The notes: generated by a model not told the origin, from the sequence alone. DNA of 64,000 nt from Brevibacillus antibioticus (GCF_005217615.1 NZ_SZNK01000001.1:2878501-2942500), one strand, 5' to 3'; shown: positions 36,144 to 45,167, counted from the first letter of the stretch. Numbers and translations: made by a program.

Positions 36144-36178
36144 TAAAAAAAACCCGCTCCCTATAAAAGGAACGGGTT
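36144..36178 (-). terminator. Terminator of the 63-aa gene
   Basis: AACCCGTTCC / GGAGCGGGTT hairpin on the minus strand followed by TTTTTTTT, about 16 nt after the stop at 36194. It separates this gene from ruvC. Confidence 0.9.
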
Positions 36179-36193
36179 ATACGGCGTCGTCTA

Positions 36194-36385
36194 TTAGTGT
36201 TTGTTCATTCCGAGTGAATCCGACACATCATGCTGCAAGTGGGCATATTCGTCTACGCCACTCTGCATGTGCTCTTTGATCTTGTTGATCTGTTGGTAAT
36301 TGAGCTTGTTGTGCCCCTGGTTCAACTGGACGTACAAACGCTGATGGAACTGGTCTTTGTAGCTACCTCTAGGCATGGTAGACAT
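36194..36385 (-). CDS. Small helical protein, 63 aa, unknown function
   Basis: ATG 36385 follows AAGGAGGAG at 10 nt and the gene ends in a strong terminator, so it is a real monocistronic unit. The product (MSTMPRGSYKDQFHQRLYVQ...) is polar, rich in Gln, His, Asn and Lys, and probably helical, with SGVDEYAHLQHDVSDSLGMNKH at the end. No cysteines or membrane segments. Its position between ruvC and the bofC region suggests a sporulation-associated small protein, but that is guesswork; I recognise no named family. Confidence 0.78.
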   Translation of the reverse strand: MSTMPRGSYKDQFHQRLYVQLNQGHNKLNYQQINKIKEHMQSGVDEYAHLQHDVSDSLGMNKH

Positions 36386-36517
36386 GGTCTAAAGACTCCT
36401 CCTTCGATCACCGTATGAAATCAGTATGGCGTAAGCGCAATGGCGTTATGATACCAAGATTTACGTCACATGACCCAGATATCTAATTGAAATGATAAGC
36501 AGTGGAGGTGTTGGTTA

Positions 36518-37603
36518 TTGCGAAGCAAAGTCCTTATTTTTTGTATATGCCTTTTCGTAATCGCATTGGCAATGCCACACTCTGCATTTGCTGAGGTCAA
36601 GAGTGACATCACGGTCACCGTTTCGGTGTCACCCGTGTCCTCCTTCCAAACGACCATGGCCTTCCGTGATCAAAAGCAATTTACGAAGCGGCTATTGGGC
36701 TCTACTACCCAAGTCGCCTCCTACAACCCGCACTGGATACGAGCTACACTGACCATAAAAAAACGAACGTATGTATATGATCACGATGGCCAGCTTTATG
36801 AAAAAGAAATGCCTCGCCGTTATGTGTTGGCAAACGATGCTCGCCAGCGGATCGAAGAAATGGTCAAGTCTGTAGAGGCTGTCCATTTTGCACAAGCCCT
36901 ACCCTGGGAACAGGTGAAAAAAACGTTGAAACGGATGGAATTCGGTACCGTGATTGATTTAGAGACTGGACAACGTTTTGATGTGCAGCGTAGAGCAGGT
37001 AGTCGCCATGCCGATGTTCAACCGTTGACGCGCAAGGATACACAGATCATGAAGAACATTTATCAAGGGAAATGGTCGTGGAAGCGCAGAGCCATTCTGG
37101 TAGAGGTAGACGGTACTTATTTTGCAGCATCCATGCACGGAATGCCTCATGGCGCTGGTGCGATTAAAGGAAATGAATTCCCGGGGCATTTTTGTATCCA
37201 CTTTTTTGGCAGCTCCACCCATCGACGCACAGAGCCTGATCCTAGTCACAGTATGATGATTCTCAAAGCCTCTGGAGCACTGGCGACTACAATGAAAGGG
37301 GCTTCTCCTGAAGAGCTGGTCGGCTATTTCCTCACGGCTCTGCATGAGCACGACACTCATGCGATGCGAATGACAACGGACGGATTCTCACTTCCAGAAG
37401 GGCTGTCTTCGATTGAATCTGTACGAACGTCAGAAATCGTCATCCCGTCAGACGAACGTGGCCCCCTTTTGATAGAAGTTCCTGTTCGGCTCACGTATAC
37501 CGCTGAGGAAGGCGTAAATTTTCGAAGGACATGGAAGTTTCTTTTGCGCCGCGAAGTCCCGGGGGAACGCTGGCAAATCATTGCGGTTGAACTGAATCCA
37601 TAG
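36518..37603 (+). CDS. Secreted protein of unknown function with conserved-looking His/Cys core
   Basis: A 361-residue protein with a signal peptide (RSKVLIFCICLFVIALAMPHSAFA). The middle holds MHGMPHGAGAIKGNEFPGHF immediately followed by CIHFFGSSTHRR, a His/Cys/His-rich block that resembles, in spacing, the catalytic region of YkuD-type L,D-transpeptidases without matching their SxGCxR motif. The C-terminal third (about 265-355) is a small beta-rich domain (RTSEIVIPSDERGPLLIEV). TTG 36518 has GGAGGTG 7 nt upstream. It is convergent with bofC. I cannot assign a family; a cell-wall or spore-envelope role is an inference from secretion and context. Confidence 0.72.
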   Translation: MRSKVLIFCICLFVIALAMPHSAFAEVKSDITVTVSVSPVSSFQTTMAFRDQKQFTKRLLGSTTQVASYNPHWIRATLTIKKRTYVYDHDGQLYEKEMPRRYVLANDARQRIEEMVKSVEAVHFAQALPWEQVKKTLKRMEFGTVIDLETGQRFDVQRRAGSRHADVQPLTRKDTQIMKNIYQGKWSWKRRAILVEVDGTYFAASMHGMPHGAGAIKGNEFPGHFCIHFFGSSTHRRTEPDPSHSMMILKASGALATTMKGASPEELVGYFLTALHEHDTHAMRMTTDGFSLPEGLSSIESVRTSEIVIPSDERGPLLIEVPVRLTYTAEEGVNFRRTWKFLLRREVPGERWQIIAVELNP

Positions 37604-37616
37604 CAATGGAAACAAA

Positions 37617-37669
37617 AATCCCTTTCCTGTCCAATACGTGCTTGTTACACGAAAGGCTCGAAAGGGATT
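37617..37669. terminator. Long hairpin between convergent genes
   Basis: AATCCCTTTC (37617-37626) pairs with GAAAGGGATT (37660-37669) over a 33-nt loop; A- and T-rich flanks. Probably a shared terminator of the secreted-protein gene and bofC. Confidence 0.6.
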
Positions 37670-37689
37670 GCTTTTAGGTCTACCCGTAT

Positions 37690-38262
37690 TCATTGTCCGC
37701 TCCATTGGTATTCGCCATAGGTGGACAATACACTGTTATACTCTGCCAAATTCCGAATGCGAATCCCCCGTTTCAGATTCTCCCATTCCTCTTTTGGCAG
37801 ACTCGCTTCCATTTTTGCAGTATCGATTCGATAAAAGGTTTGCACGACATCTTGTTCAGCAGGCAGACCATGAAACAGGGCAAGCATTCCGTCCGCTGCT
37901 ATTCCGATATGTCCATTCTCCTTGCACACTGGCGCTATATCCTGCTCTCGCTTCATCAAGATCATCTTCACAGGCTCAGCTTGTACAATTTCCCATCCAT
38001 TGTAATCGCCCATGACGTCTGCCAGTTGATTGGTACGAACTGATACATGTTCTTCATCTCGCACCCCACATAAATAATGGCGTGCTAAAACCAACTCGTA
38101 CGACGCACCCGCGACTACATTTGCTTCACCTGTATGGTTCAGTAAGCGCGCAAGACCTGAATCGTTTCCCTCCTTACTCACTAACAGGATACCAACTACG
38201 ACGCCTGTGGCTAATGCTACACCCCACGTCGCGTAAACCATCCATCTTTTCTTCTCAGTCAC
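37690..38262 (-). CDS. bofC: BofC, forespore regulator of the SpoIVB signalling protease
   Basis: A 190-residue protein with an N-terminal signal/membrane segment (WMVYATWGVALATGVVVGILLV) and the BofC C-terminal domain: ENGHIGIAADGMLALFHG, QTFYRIDTAKMEASLP, and the family end RIRNLAEYNSVLSTYGEYQW. In B. subtilis BofC is exported from the forespore and restrains SpoIVB activation of SpoIVFA/FB, whose genes are at 56166-57780. GTG 38262 has AAGGGG 6 nt upstream. B. subtilis bofC is also beside ruv genes. A candidate sporulation promoter lies upstream. Confidence 0.88.
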   Translation of the reverse strand: MTEKKRWMVYATWGVALATGVVVGILLVSKEGNDSGLARLLNHTGEANVVAGASYELVLARHYLCGVRDEEHVSVRTNQLADVMGDYNGWEIVQAEPVKMILMKREQDIAPVCKENGHIGIAADGMLALFHGLPAEQDVVQTFYRIDTAKMEASLPKEEWENLKRGIRIRNLAEYNSVLSTYGEYQWSGQ

Positions 38263-38293
38263 ATAGAACCCCTTCTTTATAGGCTTTTCTTCC

Positions 38294-38323
38294 TATCATT
38301 GCCACAAAAAAATAGGGGCATAC
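38294..38323 (-). promoter_or_regulatory. Possible forespore-sigma promoter of bofC
   Basis: GTATG (38319-38323), 17-nt spacer, CAATGATA (38294-38301), a partial match to sigma-F/sigma-G type promoters; bofC is forespore-expressed in B. subtilis. No good sigma-A promoter is visible. Low certainty. Confidence 0.35.
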
Positions 38324-38360
38324 ACGACCAAAGAGGGATTGACGTTATGTTTTTTTATTT

Positions 38361-38388
38361 TTGTCAATACAAAAAATTAATATACTAT
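38361..38388 (+). promoter_or_regulatory. Possible promoter of the secreted nucleotidase gene
   Basis: TTGTCA (38361-38366), 16-nt spacer, TACTAT (38383-38388) in an A/T-rich region. ATTGAC (38338-38343) and GTCAAT (38363-38368) form a small inverted repeat over the -35. Confidence 0.5.
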
Positions 38389-38476
38389 TTCATCTAGCTA
38401 TCTATCCAGCCTTCGAATCTAATGATAAACTATTTTTGCTTGGCATTATTGTAAACTTATGGAGGTAATTTCAAAC

Positions 38477-40465
38477 ATGAAAAAAACGAACAAAAAAATG
38501 CTGACTGCTTTTCTCCTCAGCACTTCTTTGGTTGTTGGCGCACTCTCTTTTCCTCTTACTCCAGTAAGCGCGCAAACAGATTCTGTCATTAAGCTCCGCC
38601 TGTTGGAAACGACAGATATCCACACCAATATCGTTAACTATGATTACTATCAAGACAAAAACACAGACGAGTTTGGCCTCGCAAAAACTGCGACATTGGT
38701 CAAAAAAGCAAGAGCAGAAGTGAAAAACAGCCTTCTGATCGACAACGGTGACTTGTTGCAAGGAAACCCATTGGGTGACTACGTGGCAAAAATTGACCAG
38801 TTAAAAGGTGGAAATATTCACCCTGCTTACAAAGCAATGAACCAGATGGACTATGATGTTGCCAATATCGGTAACCACGAGTTCAACTTTGGTTTGGAGT
38901 TCTTGGAGACCAGCTTGAAGGGTGCGAAATTCCCTTACATAAACTCTAACGTCTATGTAGACGACAAGGACAAAAACCCTGACAATGACAAAAACATGTT
39001 CACTCCTTATGAAATCCTGGAGCGTACTTTTAAAGATGAGAACGGCAAAGATGTAAAACTCAAAGTAGGCGTAATCGGTTTTGTTCCTCCACAAATTATG
39101 CAGTGGGACAAGGCTAACCTGGAAGGAAAAGTAATCGCGAAGGACATCGTAGAAACCGCCAACAAATTCGTACCTGAAATGAAGAAAAAAGGGGCGGACA
39201 TCATCATCGCAGTCCCTCACTCCGGAATTGGCCCTATCGAGGGTGGTCCTCAATTGGAGAACGCTAGCTTCCAACTGAGCAAAGTAGATGGTATCGACGC
39301 GATCTTGTTCGGACACTCCCACTCCGTATTCCCTGGCCCTGGATACGATAAAATTCCAGGCATTGATGCAGAAAAAGGAACGTTCAACGGTAAACCTGCC
39401 GTTATGCCTGGCTTCTGGGGTAACCACCTCGGCCAGATCGACCTGACGCTGAAACAAGAAAAAGGAAAATGGAAAGTGGCTGAGTCCGTTACAAAAGTAG
39501 TTCCGATCTATGACAAAGCGAACAAAGCATCCTTGGCTGATGCAGACAAAGCTATCGTAGAGGCAGTAAAAGTAGATCACGATAAAACAGTTGAATGGGT
39601 TCGTTCTGCTGTAGGGAAAACATCTTCCCCGATCTTCAGCTACTTTGCACTCGTGCAAGATGACCCATCTATCCAAATTGTAACCAATGCACAAAAATGG
39701 TTCGTTGAGAAAAACGTGAAGGGTACAGAGTACGATGGCATTCCAGTTCTGTCTGCTGGTGCACCATTTAAAGCAGGCGGCCGCAACGGAGTAAGCTACT
39801 ACTCCAATATCCCAGCTGGTACAATCGCCATCAAAAACGTATCTGACCTGTACATCTACCCGAACACATTGAAAGCGGTTCTGGTTGATGGGGCTACGGT
39901 GAAAGAATGGTTGGAGCGCTCCGCTGGACAGTTCAACCAAATCGATGTAAAGAAAGCAGATGAGCAACCACTTATCAACGAGTCTTTCCCAACGTACAAC
40001 TATGATGTAATCGACGGCGTTACTTATCAAATCGATGTGACACAGCCATCCAAATACGCAGTAGATGGAAAAGTAGCAAACAAAGATGCAAACCGCATCA
40101 AAAACCTCTCTTATAACGGTAAACCAGTAAAACCTGAAGACAAATTCATCGTCGTAACCAACAACTACCGTGCAAGCGGCGGCGGTGCGTTCCCAGGTCT
40201 AGATGGTAAAAACATCGTAATCGATTCTCCAGATGAAAACCGTCAAATCGTAATCGATTACATCCTGAACCAAAAAAATATCGACCCAGCAGCAGACAAC
40301 AACTGGTCTTTTGCTCCAGTAGATGCCAAGTTGAACGTTACATTCACTTCTTCTCCTGACGCGAAACCATTTGCTGAAAAATTGTCCAACATCAAGTTCA
40401 TCAACGTATTGGAATCTGGGTTTGCGAAATTCTCTATTGATTTGTCCAAGCCTGCTTCCAAGTAA
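38477..40465 (+). CDS. Secreted 2',3'-cyclic-nucleotide 2'-phosphodiesterase/3'-nucleotidase (CpdB/YfkN family)
   Basis: A 662-residue secreted metallophosphoesterase. The signal peptide runs to about PVSA|QT. The calcineurin-like domain has LLETTDIHTNIVNYDYYQDK, LIDNGDLLQGNPLGDY, NIGNHEFNFG, VPHSG and FGHSHSVFPGPG, the complete dinuclear metal set. The 5'-nucleotidase C-terminal domain follows (NVSDLYIYPNTLKAVLVDGATVKEWLE) and SGGGAFPGLDGKN. No LPXTG anchor is seen, so it is probably released or loosely wall-bound. ATG 38477 has GGAGG 10 nt upstream. Codon use differs somewhat from neighbours (AAA/GAA/GTA-rich), consistent with high expression. Confidence 0.93.
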   Translation: MKKTNKKMLTAFLLSTSLVVGALSFPLTPVSAQTDSVIKLRLLETTDIHTNIVNYDYYQDKNTDEFGLAKTATLVKKARAEVKNSLLIDNGDLLQGNPLGDYVAKIDQLKGGNIHPAYKAMNQMDYDVANIGNHEFNFGLEFLETSLKGAKFPYINSNVYVDDKDKNPDNDKNMFTPYEILERTFKDENGKDVKLKVGVIGFVPPQIMQWDKANLEGKVIAKDIVETANKFVPEMKKKGADIIIAVPHSGIGPIEGGPQLENASFQLSKVDGIDAILFGHSHSVFPGPGYDKIPGIDAEKGTFNGKPAVMPGFWGNHLGQIDLTLKQEKGKWKVAESVTKVVPIYDKANKASLADADKAIVEAVKVDHDKTVEWVRSAVGKTSSPIFSYFALVQDDPSIQIVTNAQKWFVEKNVKGTEYDGIPVLSAGAPFKAGGRNGVSYYSNIPAGTIAIKNVSDLYIYPNTLKAVLVDGATVKEWLERSAGQFNQIDVKKADEQPLINESFPTYNYDVIDGVTYQIDVTQPSKYAVDGKVANKDANRIKNLSYNGKPVKPEDKFIVVTNNYRASGGGAFPGLDGKNIVIDSPDENRQIVIDYILNQKNIDPAADNNWSFAPVDAKLNVTFTSSPDAKPFAEKLSNIKFINVLESGFAKFSIDLSKPASK

Positions 40466-40480
40466 GCTTGTCACCAACAC

Positions 40481-40510
40481 AAACATCCCTCTTTCGAGAG
40501 GGATGTTTTA
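40481..40510 (+). terminator. Intrinsic terminator of the nucleotidase gene
   Basis: 12-bp stem AAACATCCCTCT / AGAGGGATGTTT with a TTCG tetraloop, then TTATTT. Also usable by the convergent gene ending at 40521. Confidence 0.92.
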
Positions 40511-40520
40511 TTTGATCCAA

Positions 40521-41549
40521 TTATCCAACAAAATGGTAATGCCCCCACGGAGAGCGCTGGAAAATTCGTTCTCCGTCGTTTAAAAAGCGTTGACGATTCT
40601 CCATCACTTTGCCTTCCATTTGGATCAGCTGCATGACCCCCCGCATGTGGTAGCCTGGGCGCTGGCTATACAAGCCCGTTACCTCCCGCAAGAAATTATC
40701 CGGATAGCGAAGCAATTGATGAACAGCCCAAATTTGCGTATCAGATAAATAGTTGACATTACTATAGGCTTCCATCGCTTCTACAAAGGAATCCATGCCG
40801 TACTCTTGCATCAATAGCATCCGCGACATCAATTGTACAAGGTCAACAAGCTGAAGATCATGACCTACTGTATCAAGGTCAATCAAATAGCAATTACCTC
40901 GCTCCGTAAGCAAAAAGTTATGACTCGCCACGTCTCTGTGCGCGAGTGTCCCCCTCTCCATGGCTACAAACATTTCTGGCGTCAAAGGCAGCTTGTAGGC
41001 AGATTGTAGCAGCTCCTTGCCATCCCGAAGGACGTGATCTGCCTGTTGGGAAATGAGTTGCTCCAGTTTGCTCTGGGGTCCTTTCTGTTCAATCGACCAC
41101 ATCAAGCGCTCAAAGTATTCCAAGCGACTCTCCCATTTATCTAAAAGAGCCGGTTTTCCTTCATACGCATAGGAATGAGCAATAGGAAAACCCTGAGCTG
41201 CAACATGAAAACGTGCCAATGTCTCTGCTGTTTTTTTAACATCGAAAAGAGAAGCGTTATCTGCTTCATGCCCATCAATCATTTTCATGATGGTGTAATG
41301 GCGGTCTTCAAATGTAAAAATTTTGGACCCTTCCTGACTCGCCACATATTGCACCGTATGATGAAAGCCCTTCTCATGAAGTGCATCTGCTAACTCTGTC
41401 ACCCACACAGCTTTTTCGACCTGCTTATATCCTTTGAGTATCCAGTGGCCCCGGTCTGTTTTTAACAGGTTGACGTTTCGCTTCGGCTTCACCCCGTAGA
41501 TTTGACAGCGAAAAACCTTTTCAATAGTGGATAAGATTCCTTTGTTCAT
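40521..41549 (-). CDS. CotS/YsxE-family spore coat kinase-like protein
   Basis: A 342-residue protein with a kinase-like/phosphotransferase fold of the CotS family. Visible are a degenerate ATP lobe (LLKTDRGHWILKGYK), the catalytic loop LAHRDVASHNFLL (HxD...N) and the metal-binding YLIDLDTVGHDLQLVDL. YsxE is encoded next to spoVID in B. subtilis; here the neighbour upstream is a SafA-like protein 11 nt away, so a coat assembly role is likely. The catalytic Asp and Asn look intact, although activity of these proteins is uncertain. The start ATG is preceded by GAGAGGGTATGGG. Confidence 0.87.
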   Translation of the reverse strand: MNKGILSTIEKVFRCQIYGVKPKRNVNLLKTDRGHWILKGYKQVEKAVWVTELADALHEKGFHHTVQYVASQEGSKIFTFEDRHYTIMKMIDGHEADNASLFDVKKTAETLARFHVAAQGFPIAHSYAYEGKPALLDKWESRLEYFERLMWSIEQKGPQSKLEQLISQQADHVLRDGKELLQSAYKLPLTPEMFVAMERGTLAHRDVASHNFLLTERGNCYLIDLDTVGHDLQLVDLVQLMSRMLLMQEYGMDSFVEAMEAYSNVNYLSDTQIWAVHQLLRYPDNFLREVTGLYSQRPGYHMRGVMQLIQMEGKVMENRQRFLNDGERIFQRSPWGHYHFVG

Positions 41550-41560
41550 CCCATACCCTC

Positions 41561-43234
41561 TCAGTAAGAAGAGGATTCTTCATGCCCATCTCCCCAGTTC
41601 GGCCAAACCCCTTGTTCAGGCATAGAAGCCATACACGGGGAGGGCGGGAACATCATGTTATTGTGAATCCCCTGTGGAGAACGATTGTACTTGCCTTTTC
41701 GGCCTCTGTACTCCGGGACTTCAGAAGAACACTCACATGATGATGACTCCACTGGTTCCGGGCACACAGGCTTTTTCGCTCGTGGCCGCTTTAATGGCAT
41801 GGGTGGAAATGGTGGTGGGCATGGATAAGGAAACGGCATCGGTCTGATCGATGGTGGGGCGATTGGAAATGGATTGATTGGTCGCATTTGTTCTGGACTT
41901 ACAATCGGTCTTCGATTTGGATAAAACGGGTCAATCCACGGGTTCCCGAACGGTGGGCAAGGCGGGAATGGTGGCATGAACGACGGTGGGAATGGTGGGA
42001 ATGGCGGGAATGGACGCACCTGCGGCATTGGCCTACGCTCTTGCTCTGGACTTACCCTCGTTGATGGCTTCAGCTTCTGTTGTGGACTTACTTTTGAAGG
42101 TGGCTTGCGCTGCTGTTGTGGGCTCACCTTCGAAGGCGGCTGCGTCGGCCGCAATGGACTTACCCGTGGCGGTGGATAGTTTGGCTGCATCGGTTGCAAT
42201 GGACTTACCCGTGGTGGGTAGTTTGGCTGCATCGGTTGCAATGGACTTACCCGTGGTGGTGGATAGTTTGGCTGCATCGGTTGCAATGGACTTACCCGCG
42301 GTGGTGGGTAGTTTGGCTGCATCGGTTGCAATGGACTTACCCGTGGTGGTGGGTAGTTTGGCTGCATCGGTTGCAATGGACTTACCCGTGGTGGGTAGTT
42401 TGGCTGCATCGGTTGCAATGGACTTACCCGTGGCGGATAATTCGGCTGTGGGCAAGGTGGGCAAATATTTGCTGGCGGTCGTGTAGGCTGTAATGGCAAA
42501 ACCTGAGTCGGTGGTCTATATGGAATGCTAGGCACATTTTGATTCGGTGGAATCGCTGGTGGATAAATATACGGACTCACTCTGGTTGGAGGTGGAGTCG
42601 GTATGAGTGGAAGTATAGGAACAGGCGGAACAGGCGGCAGCACATTTGGCTTGCCTGAAATGTTCGGCGGTTTATACGGTGTTGGCTTCTCAATCGGTTT
42701 TTCGATCGGTTTTTCACTTGGCTTCTCCGTTGGTTTTGGGATCGGCTGTGTCGGTGGAGGAGGCGGTAATGTTGGTGGTGCCGTTGGCCTGACTACCTCT
42801 GGTGAAACAGAAGGGGCCGGTGGTCTAGGCATTTCTTTGGGAGGTCTAGGCATCTCCTTGGGTGGTCTCGTTGGAATGGGAGCAGGCAGTGGCGTAGGCC
42901 TAATTTCCTCCCTAGACTCGATTTCCACCTCTCCTGATTCTTCCGGCTCAATTGGCCGTCTTTCGATTTGTTGCGGGACCTCCATCTCTTCCTCTTCCGT
43001 AATCGGTCTTTCTTTCACATAAGGGGCCGCCTCACTCATTGGATGCGGGGGCGTCGTTCTTTGCGGTGGTCGGACAGGAACTTGTTTCGCCGGAATCTTG
43101 ATTCTCGCTCCAGGATAAATTGTATCGGGAGTTTTTAATTGACTATTAAGGCGTAACAGTTCTTTGTAATCGACGCCATATCTTTTGGCGATCTTCCACA
43201 TCGTATCGCCTTTTTGGACGATGTGTATTCTCAA
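41561..43234 (-). CDS. safA: SafA-like spore coat assembly protein with LysM domain and Pro-rich tandem repeats
   Basis: A 557-residue protein: an N-terminal LysM domain (RIHIVQKGDTMWKIAKRYGV, residues 2-48), an acidic/proline region, then Pro-rich repeats. Six near-identical RVSPLQPMQPNYPP(P) units (about 285-380) grade into more divergent RVSPQQ..KPPS units. The tail is Pro/Met-rich and ends with a Cys-containing segment (SSSCECSSEVPEYRGRKGKYNRSP). SafA links coat proteins to the cortex. TTG 43234 follows AGGAG at 6 nt; the longer frame to 43306 adds residues not found in SafA. CATACGAT at 43268-43275 resembles a sigma-E -10. Repeat number probably varies between strains. Confidence 0.87.
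   Translation of the reverse strand: MRIHIVQKGDTMWKIAKRYGVDYKELLRLNSQLKTPDTIYPGARIKIPAKQVPVRPPQRTTPPHPMSEAAPYVKERPITEEEEMEVPQQIERRPIEPEESGEVEIESREEIRPTPLPAPIPTRPPKEMPRPPKEMPRPPAPSVSPEVVRPTAPPTLPPPPPTQPIPKPTEKPSEKPIEKPIEKPTPYKPPNISGKPNVLPPVPPVPILPLIPTPPPTRVSPYIYPPAIPPNQNVPSIPYRPPTQVLPLQPTRPPANICPPCPQPNYPPRVSPLQPMQPNYPPRVSPLQPMQPNYPPPRVSPLQPMQPNYPPPRVSPLQPMQPNYPPPRVSPLQPMQPNYPPRVSPLQPMQPNYPPPRVSPLRPTQPPSKVSPQQQRKPPSKVSPQQKLKPSTRVSPEQERRPMPQVRPFPPFPPFPPSFMPPFPPCPPFGNPWIDPFYPNRRPIVSPEQMRPINPFPIAPPSIRPMPFPYPCPPPFPPMPLKRPRAKKPVCPEPVESSSCECSSEVPEYRGRKGKYNRSPQGIHNNMMFPPSPCMASMPEQGVWPNWGDGHEESSSY
42181..42440 (-). repeat. Tandem repeats inside safA
   Basis: Six copies of a TTGGCTGCATCGGTTGCAAT-containing unit (plus strand), 42 or 45 bp apart, the length variation being one codon (GGT) so that the reading frame is kept. 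Divergent copies continue to about 42050. Coding-strand translation gives RVSPLQPMQPNYPP(P). Confidence 0.93.
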
Positions 43235-43332
43235 TGTTTTCTCCTCCCTTGCACCAAACTCCCTAACATCGTATGCAGTCATGGGCGTTTTGCTCCTTGA
43301 CGCCATTCCTTTGTGGGAGGGAGGAGAAAAAG

Positions 43333-43363
43333 AAAAAAACCAATCCCTCCTCTAGGAATTGGT
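43333..43363 (-). terminator. Terminator overlapping the pheA stop codon
   Basis: ACCAATTCC / GGGATTGGT (one G-U) stem with the TAG stop inside, followed by TTTTTTTC on the minus strand. It ends the amino-acid operon. Confidence 0.82.
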
Positions 43364-44215
43364 CTGATGCATATAAAATGGATACGTCCCAAGCTGACGA
43401 ACTTGACAACCAATGGCTTCAATCTCCGCAAACGCTCCTGGCAACAAGACATCGTCCATCTTCTGATCAATGTCGATGACAAAATAATAGTTTCCGAGTG
43501 CTTTCTTCGTCGGTCGTGATTCGATGCGAGACAAGTTGACCTTTCTCCAAGCAAAAGCAGCGAGTACTTGATACAATGCTCCCGGAAAATCTTCCGGCAG
43601 CGTGACCAGTATCGTCGTCTTTTCCTTGCGGGAAACTGGCAGATCAAGACTATCCTGACCTACGAGAACAAAGCGCGTGTAGTTATTCGAATAATCTTGA
43701 ATTTGTTCACGCGCAAACGCCAATGGATAGATCTCTACATTTAATCGAGTACCAACAGCAGCCCATGGCTCTTCTGGATGCTCGCTCACCATTTTTGCAG
43801 CCAATGCCGTACTGTTTACCGTTTCGATCGCTGCTTCCGGCAAATTCTCACGCAAAAAGTTGTGGCTTTGTGCAATCGCTTGAGGATGTGACAGCACTCT
43901 CGTAATCGCGGACAAAGGCAATGGGTGCTCTCGTTTTGCCACCAGCAGGTTTTGCGTAATCGGCAGTGCGAGCTCCGCTAAAATGGGCAGCTCTACTTCA
44001 TGAATGAGCCAATCTAGTGTAGAATTGACCGTTCCTTCAATGGAGTTTTCCATCGGTACGACACCGTATGCCACTTCCTTTTTGGAAACAGCCTCTAGCA
44101 CTTCAATAATACTTGGGTACGGAACAATAGATAGCTTTTGTCCGAGCGACAAAATCCTCGCTGCTTCTTCGGTAAACGTTCCACGCGGTCCTAGAAAAGC
44201 TAGTTTCTTCTCCAT
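43352..44215 (-). CDS. pheA: Prephenate dehydratase
   Basis: A 287-residue monofunctional prephenate dehydratase: LAFLGPRGTFTEEAARI, GVVPMENSIEGTVNSTLDWL, VLSHPQAIAQSHNFLREN, and the TRFVLVG catalytic threonine region, followed by a C-terminal ACT domain with the ESRPTKKALGNYYFVIDI phenylalanine-binding motif. It makes phenylpyruvate in Phe synthesis and is probably feedback-inhibited by Phe. It is the last gene of pheB-hom-thrC-thrB-pheA, 22 nt after thrB. Confidence 0.97.
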   Translation of the reverse strand: MEKKLAFLGPRGTFTEEAARILSLGQKLSIVPYPSIIEVLEAVSKKEVAYGVVPMENSIEGTVNSTLDWLIHEVELPILAELALPITQNLLVAKREHPLPLSAITRVLSHPQAIAQSHNFLRENLPEAAIETVNSTALAAKMVSEHPEEPWAAVGTRLNVEIYPLAFAREQIQDYSNNYTRFVLVGQDSLDLPVSRKEKTTILVTLPEDFPGALYQVLAAFAWRKVNLSRIESRPTKKALGNYYFVIDIDQKMDDVLLPGAFAEIEAIGCQVRQLGTYPFYMHQTNS

Positions 44216-44237
44216 GGCTACTCCTATCCACTATGGT

Positions 44238-45167
44238 CTATCTCTGATGGATTTCTACCTGTACGCCCTTTTCGTCCGGCTGCAAGATCATCACGCGGTA
44301 CGAGATGTCGTGCCCTTTCATCACTCTGTCCACAAATGCACGCAGCTTCTCTAATTCTTCATCCGAAGAGAAAAAACAGAGGATCGTCGGTCCAGCGCCA
44401 CTTAAAGCAGCCCCCAGTGCCCCGTGTTCAGTCGCTTTGTCCAGGATTTCGTTCAAGCCAGGTACAAGCTTTGCTCGGTACGGCTGATGCAACCGATCCG
44501 ACATTGCCCGTCCCATCAGGTCGAGTCTGCCTTGTGCGAGTGCAGCAACTAGCAAACTACTATGACCCACATTATATACAACATCCGCTCTGCTGTACAC
44601 CTGTGGCAAGACGTTCCGCGCTTTTTCTGTCGAGAGCATGAATTCCGGGATCACGACGAGAGTTTGCAATCCCGCCGGAGTAGAAAACCGCACATAAGGA
44701 ATCGGTTCCCCTGGTACCTCAGGCATCGTCGCAACAATGATACCACCAAACATCGAAGCACCCGCATTATCCGGATGACCTTCCAGGCGTGTTGCCTTTT
44801 CAAACAATTGCTCACGAGTAAATGGTTCGCCAGCGAGATGGTTAGCCGCTACGAGTGCACCTACAATCGCAGCGGCACTGCTCCCCAATCCTCTCGTCAG
44901 GGGAGCGTCACTGGAAGCACGGATCGCGAGCTCAGGAATGGCGAGCCCTGCTTCTTGAAACAATCCCGCCGCAACCTTGTACAGAAGATTGTTTTTGTCC
45001 GTCGGTGTTCCTTGCAGCTCCTTGCCCATCATCTCTACTGTCGTATGATCACTGATTTCCATTTCTACGACAGAATACAACTGGAAAGCCATTCCCAGCG
45101 CATCGAATCCCGGTCCCAGATTCGCTGTCGTTGCCGGTATGGTTACTTTTACACGTCGTCCATTCAT
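44238..45167 (-). CDS. thrB: Homoserine kinase
   Basis: A 309-residue GHMP kinase phosphorylating homoserine for threonine synthesis: [20 protein letters not shown], the ATP loop [21 protein letters not shown], and [15 protein letters not shown]. Its ATG overlaps the thrC stop by 4 nt (ATGA), implying translational coupling. Confidence 0.98.
   Translation of the reverse strand: MNGRRVKVTIPATTANLGPGFDALGMAFQLYSVVEMEISDHTTVEMMGKELQGTPTDKNNLLYKVAAGLFQEAGLAIPELAIRASSDAPLTRGLGSSAAAIVGALVAANHLAGEPFTREQLFEKATRLEGHPDNAGASMFGGIIVATMPEVPGEPIPYVRFSTPAGLQTLVVIPEFMLSTEKARNVLPQVYSRADVVYNVGHSSLLVAALAQGRLDLMGRAMSDRLHQPYRAKLVPGLNEILDKATEHGALGAALSGAGPTILCFFSSDEELEKLRAFVDRVMKGHDISYRVMILQPDEKGVQVEIHQR

Noticed and set aside
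38801-40030. Long minus-strand open frame (about 409 codons) opposite the nucleotidase gene
   Set aside because: It has no ribosome binding site, low-complexity aromatic-rich translation and arises from the codon bias of the plus-strand gene, which has complete metallophosphoesterase motifs.
42181-42440. Possible CRISPR-like array
   Set aside because: The repeats are contiguous, have no spacers and lie inside a coding sequence.
42033-42486. Repeat-rich open frames in other frames across the SafA repeats (for example TGKSIATDAAKLPT repeats)
   Set aside because: The 42/45-bp periodicity keeps several frames open; only the SafA frame has a LysM start, ribosome binding site and operon context.
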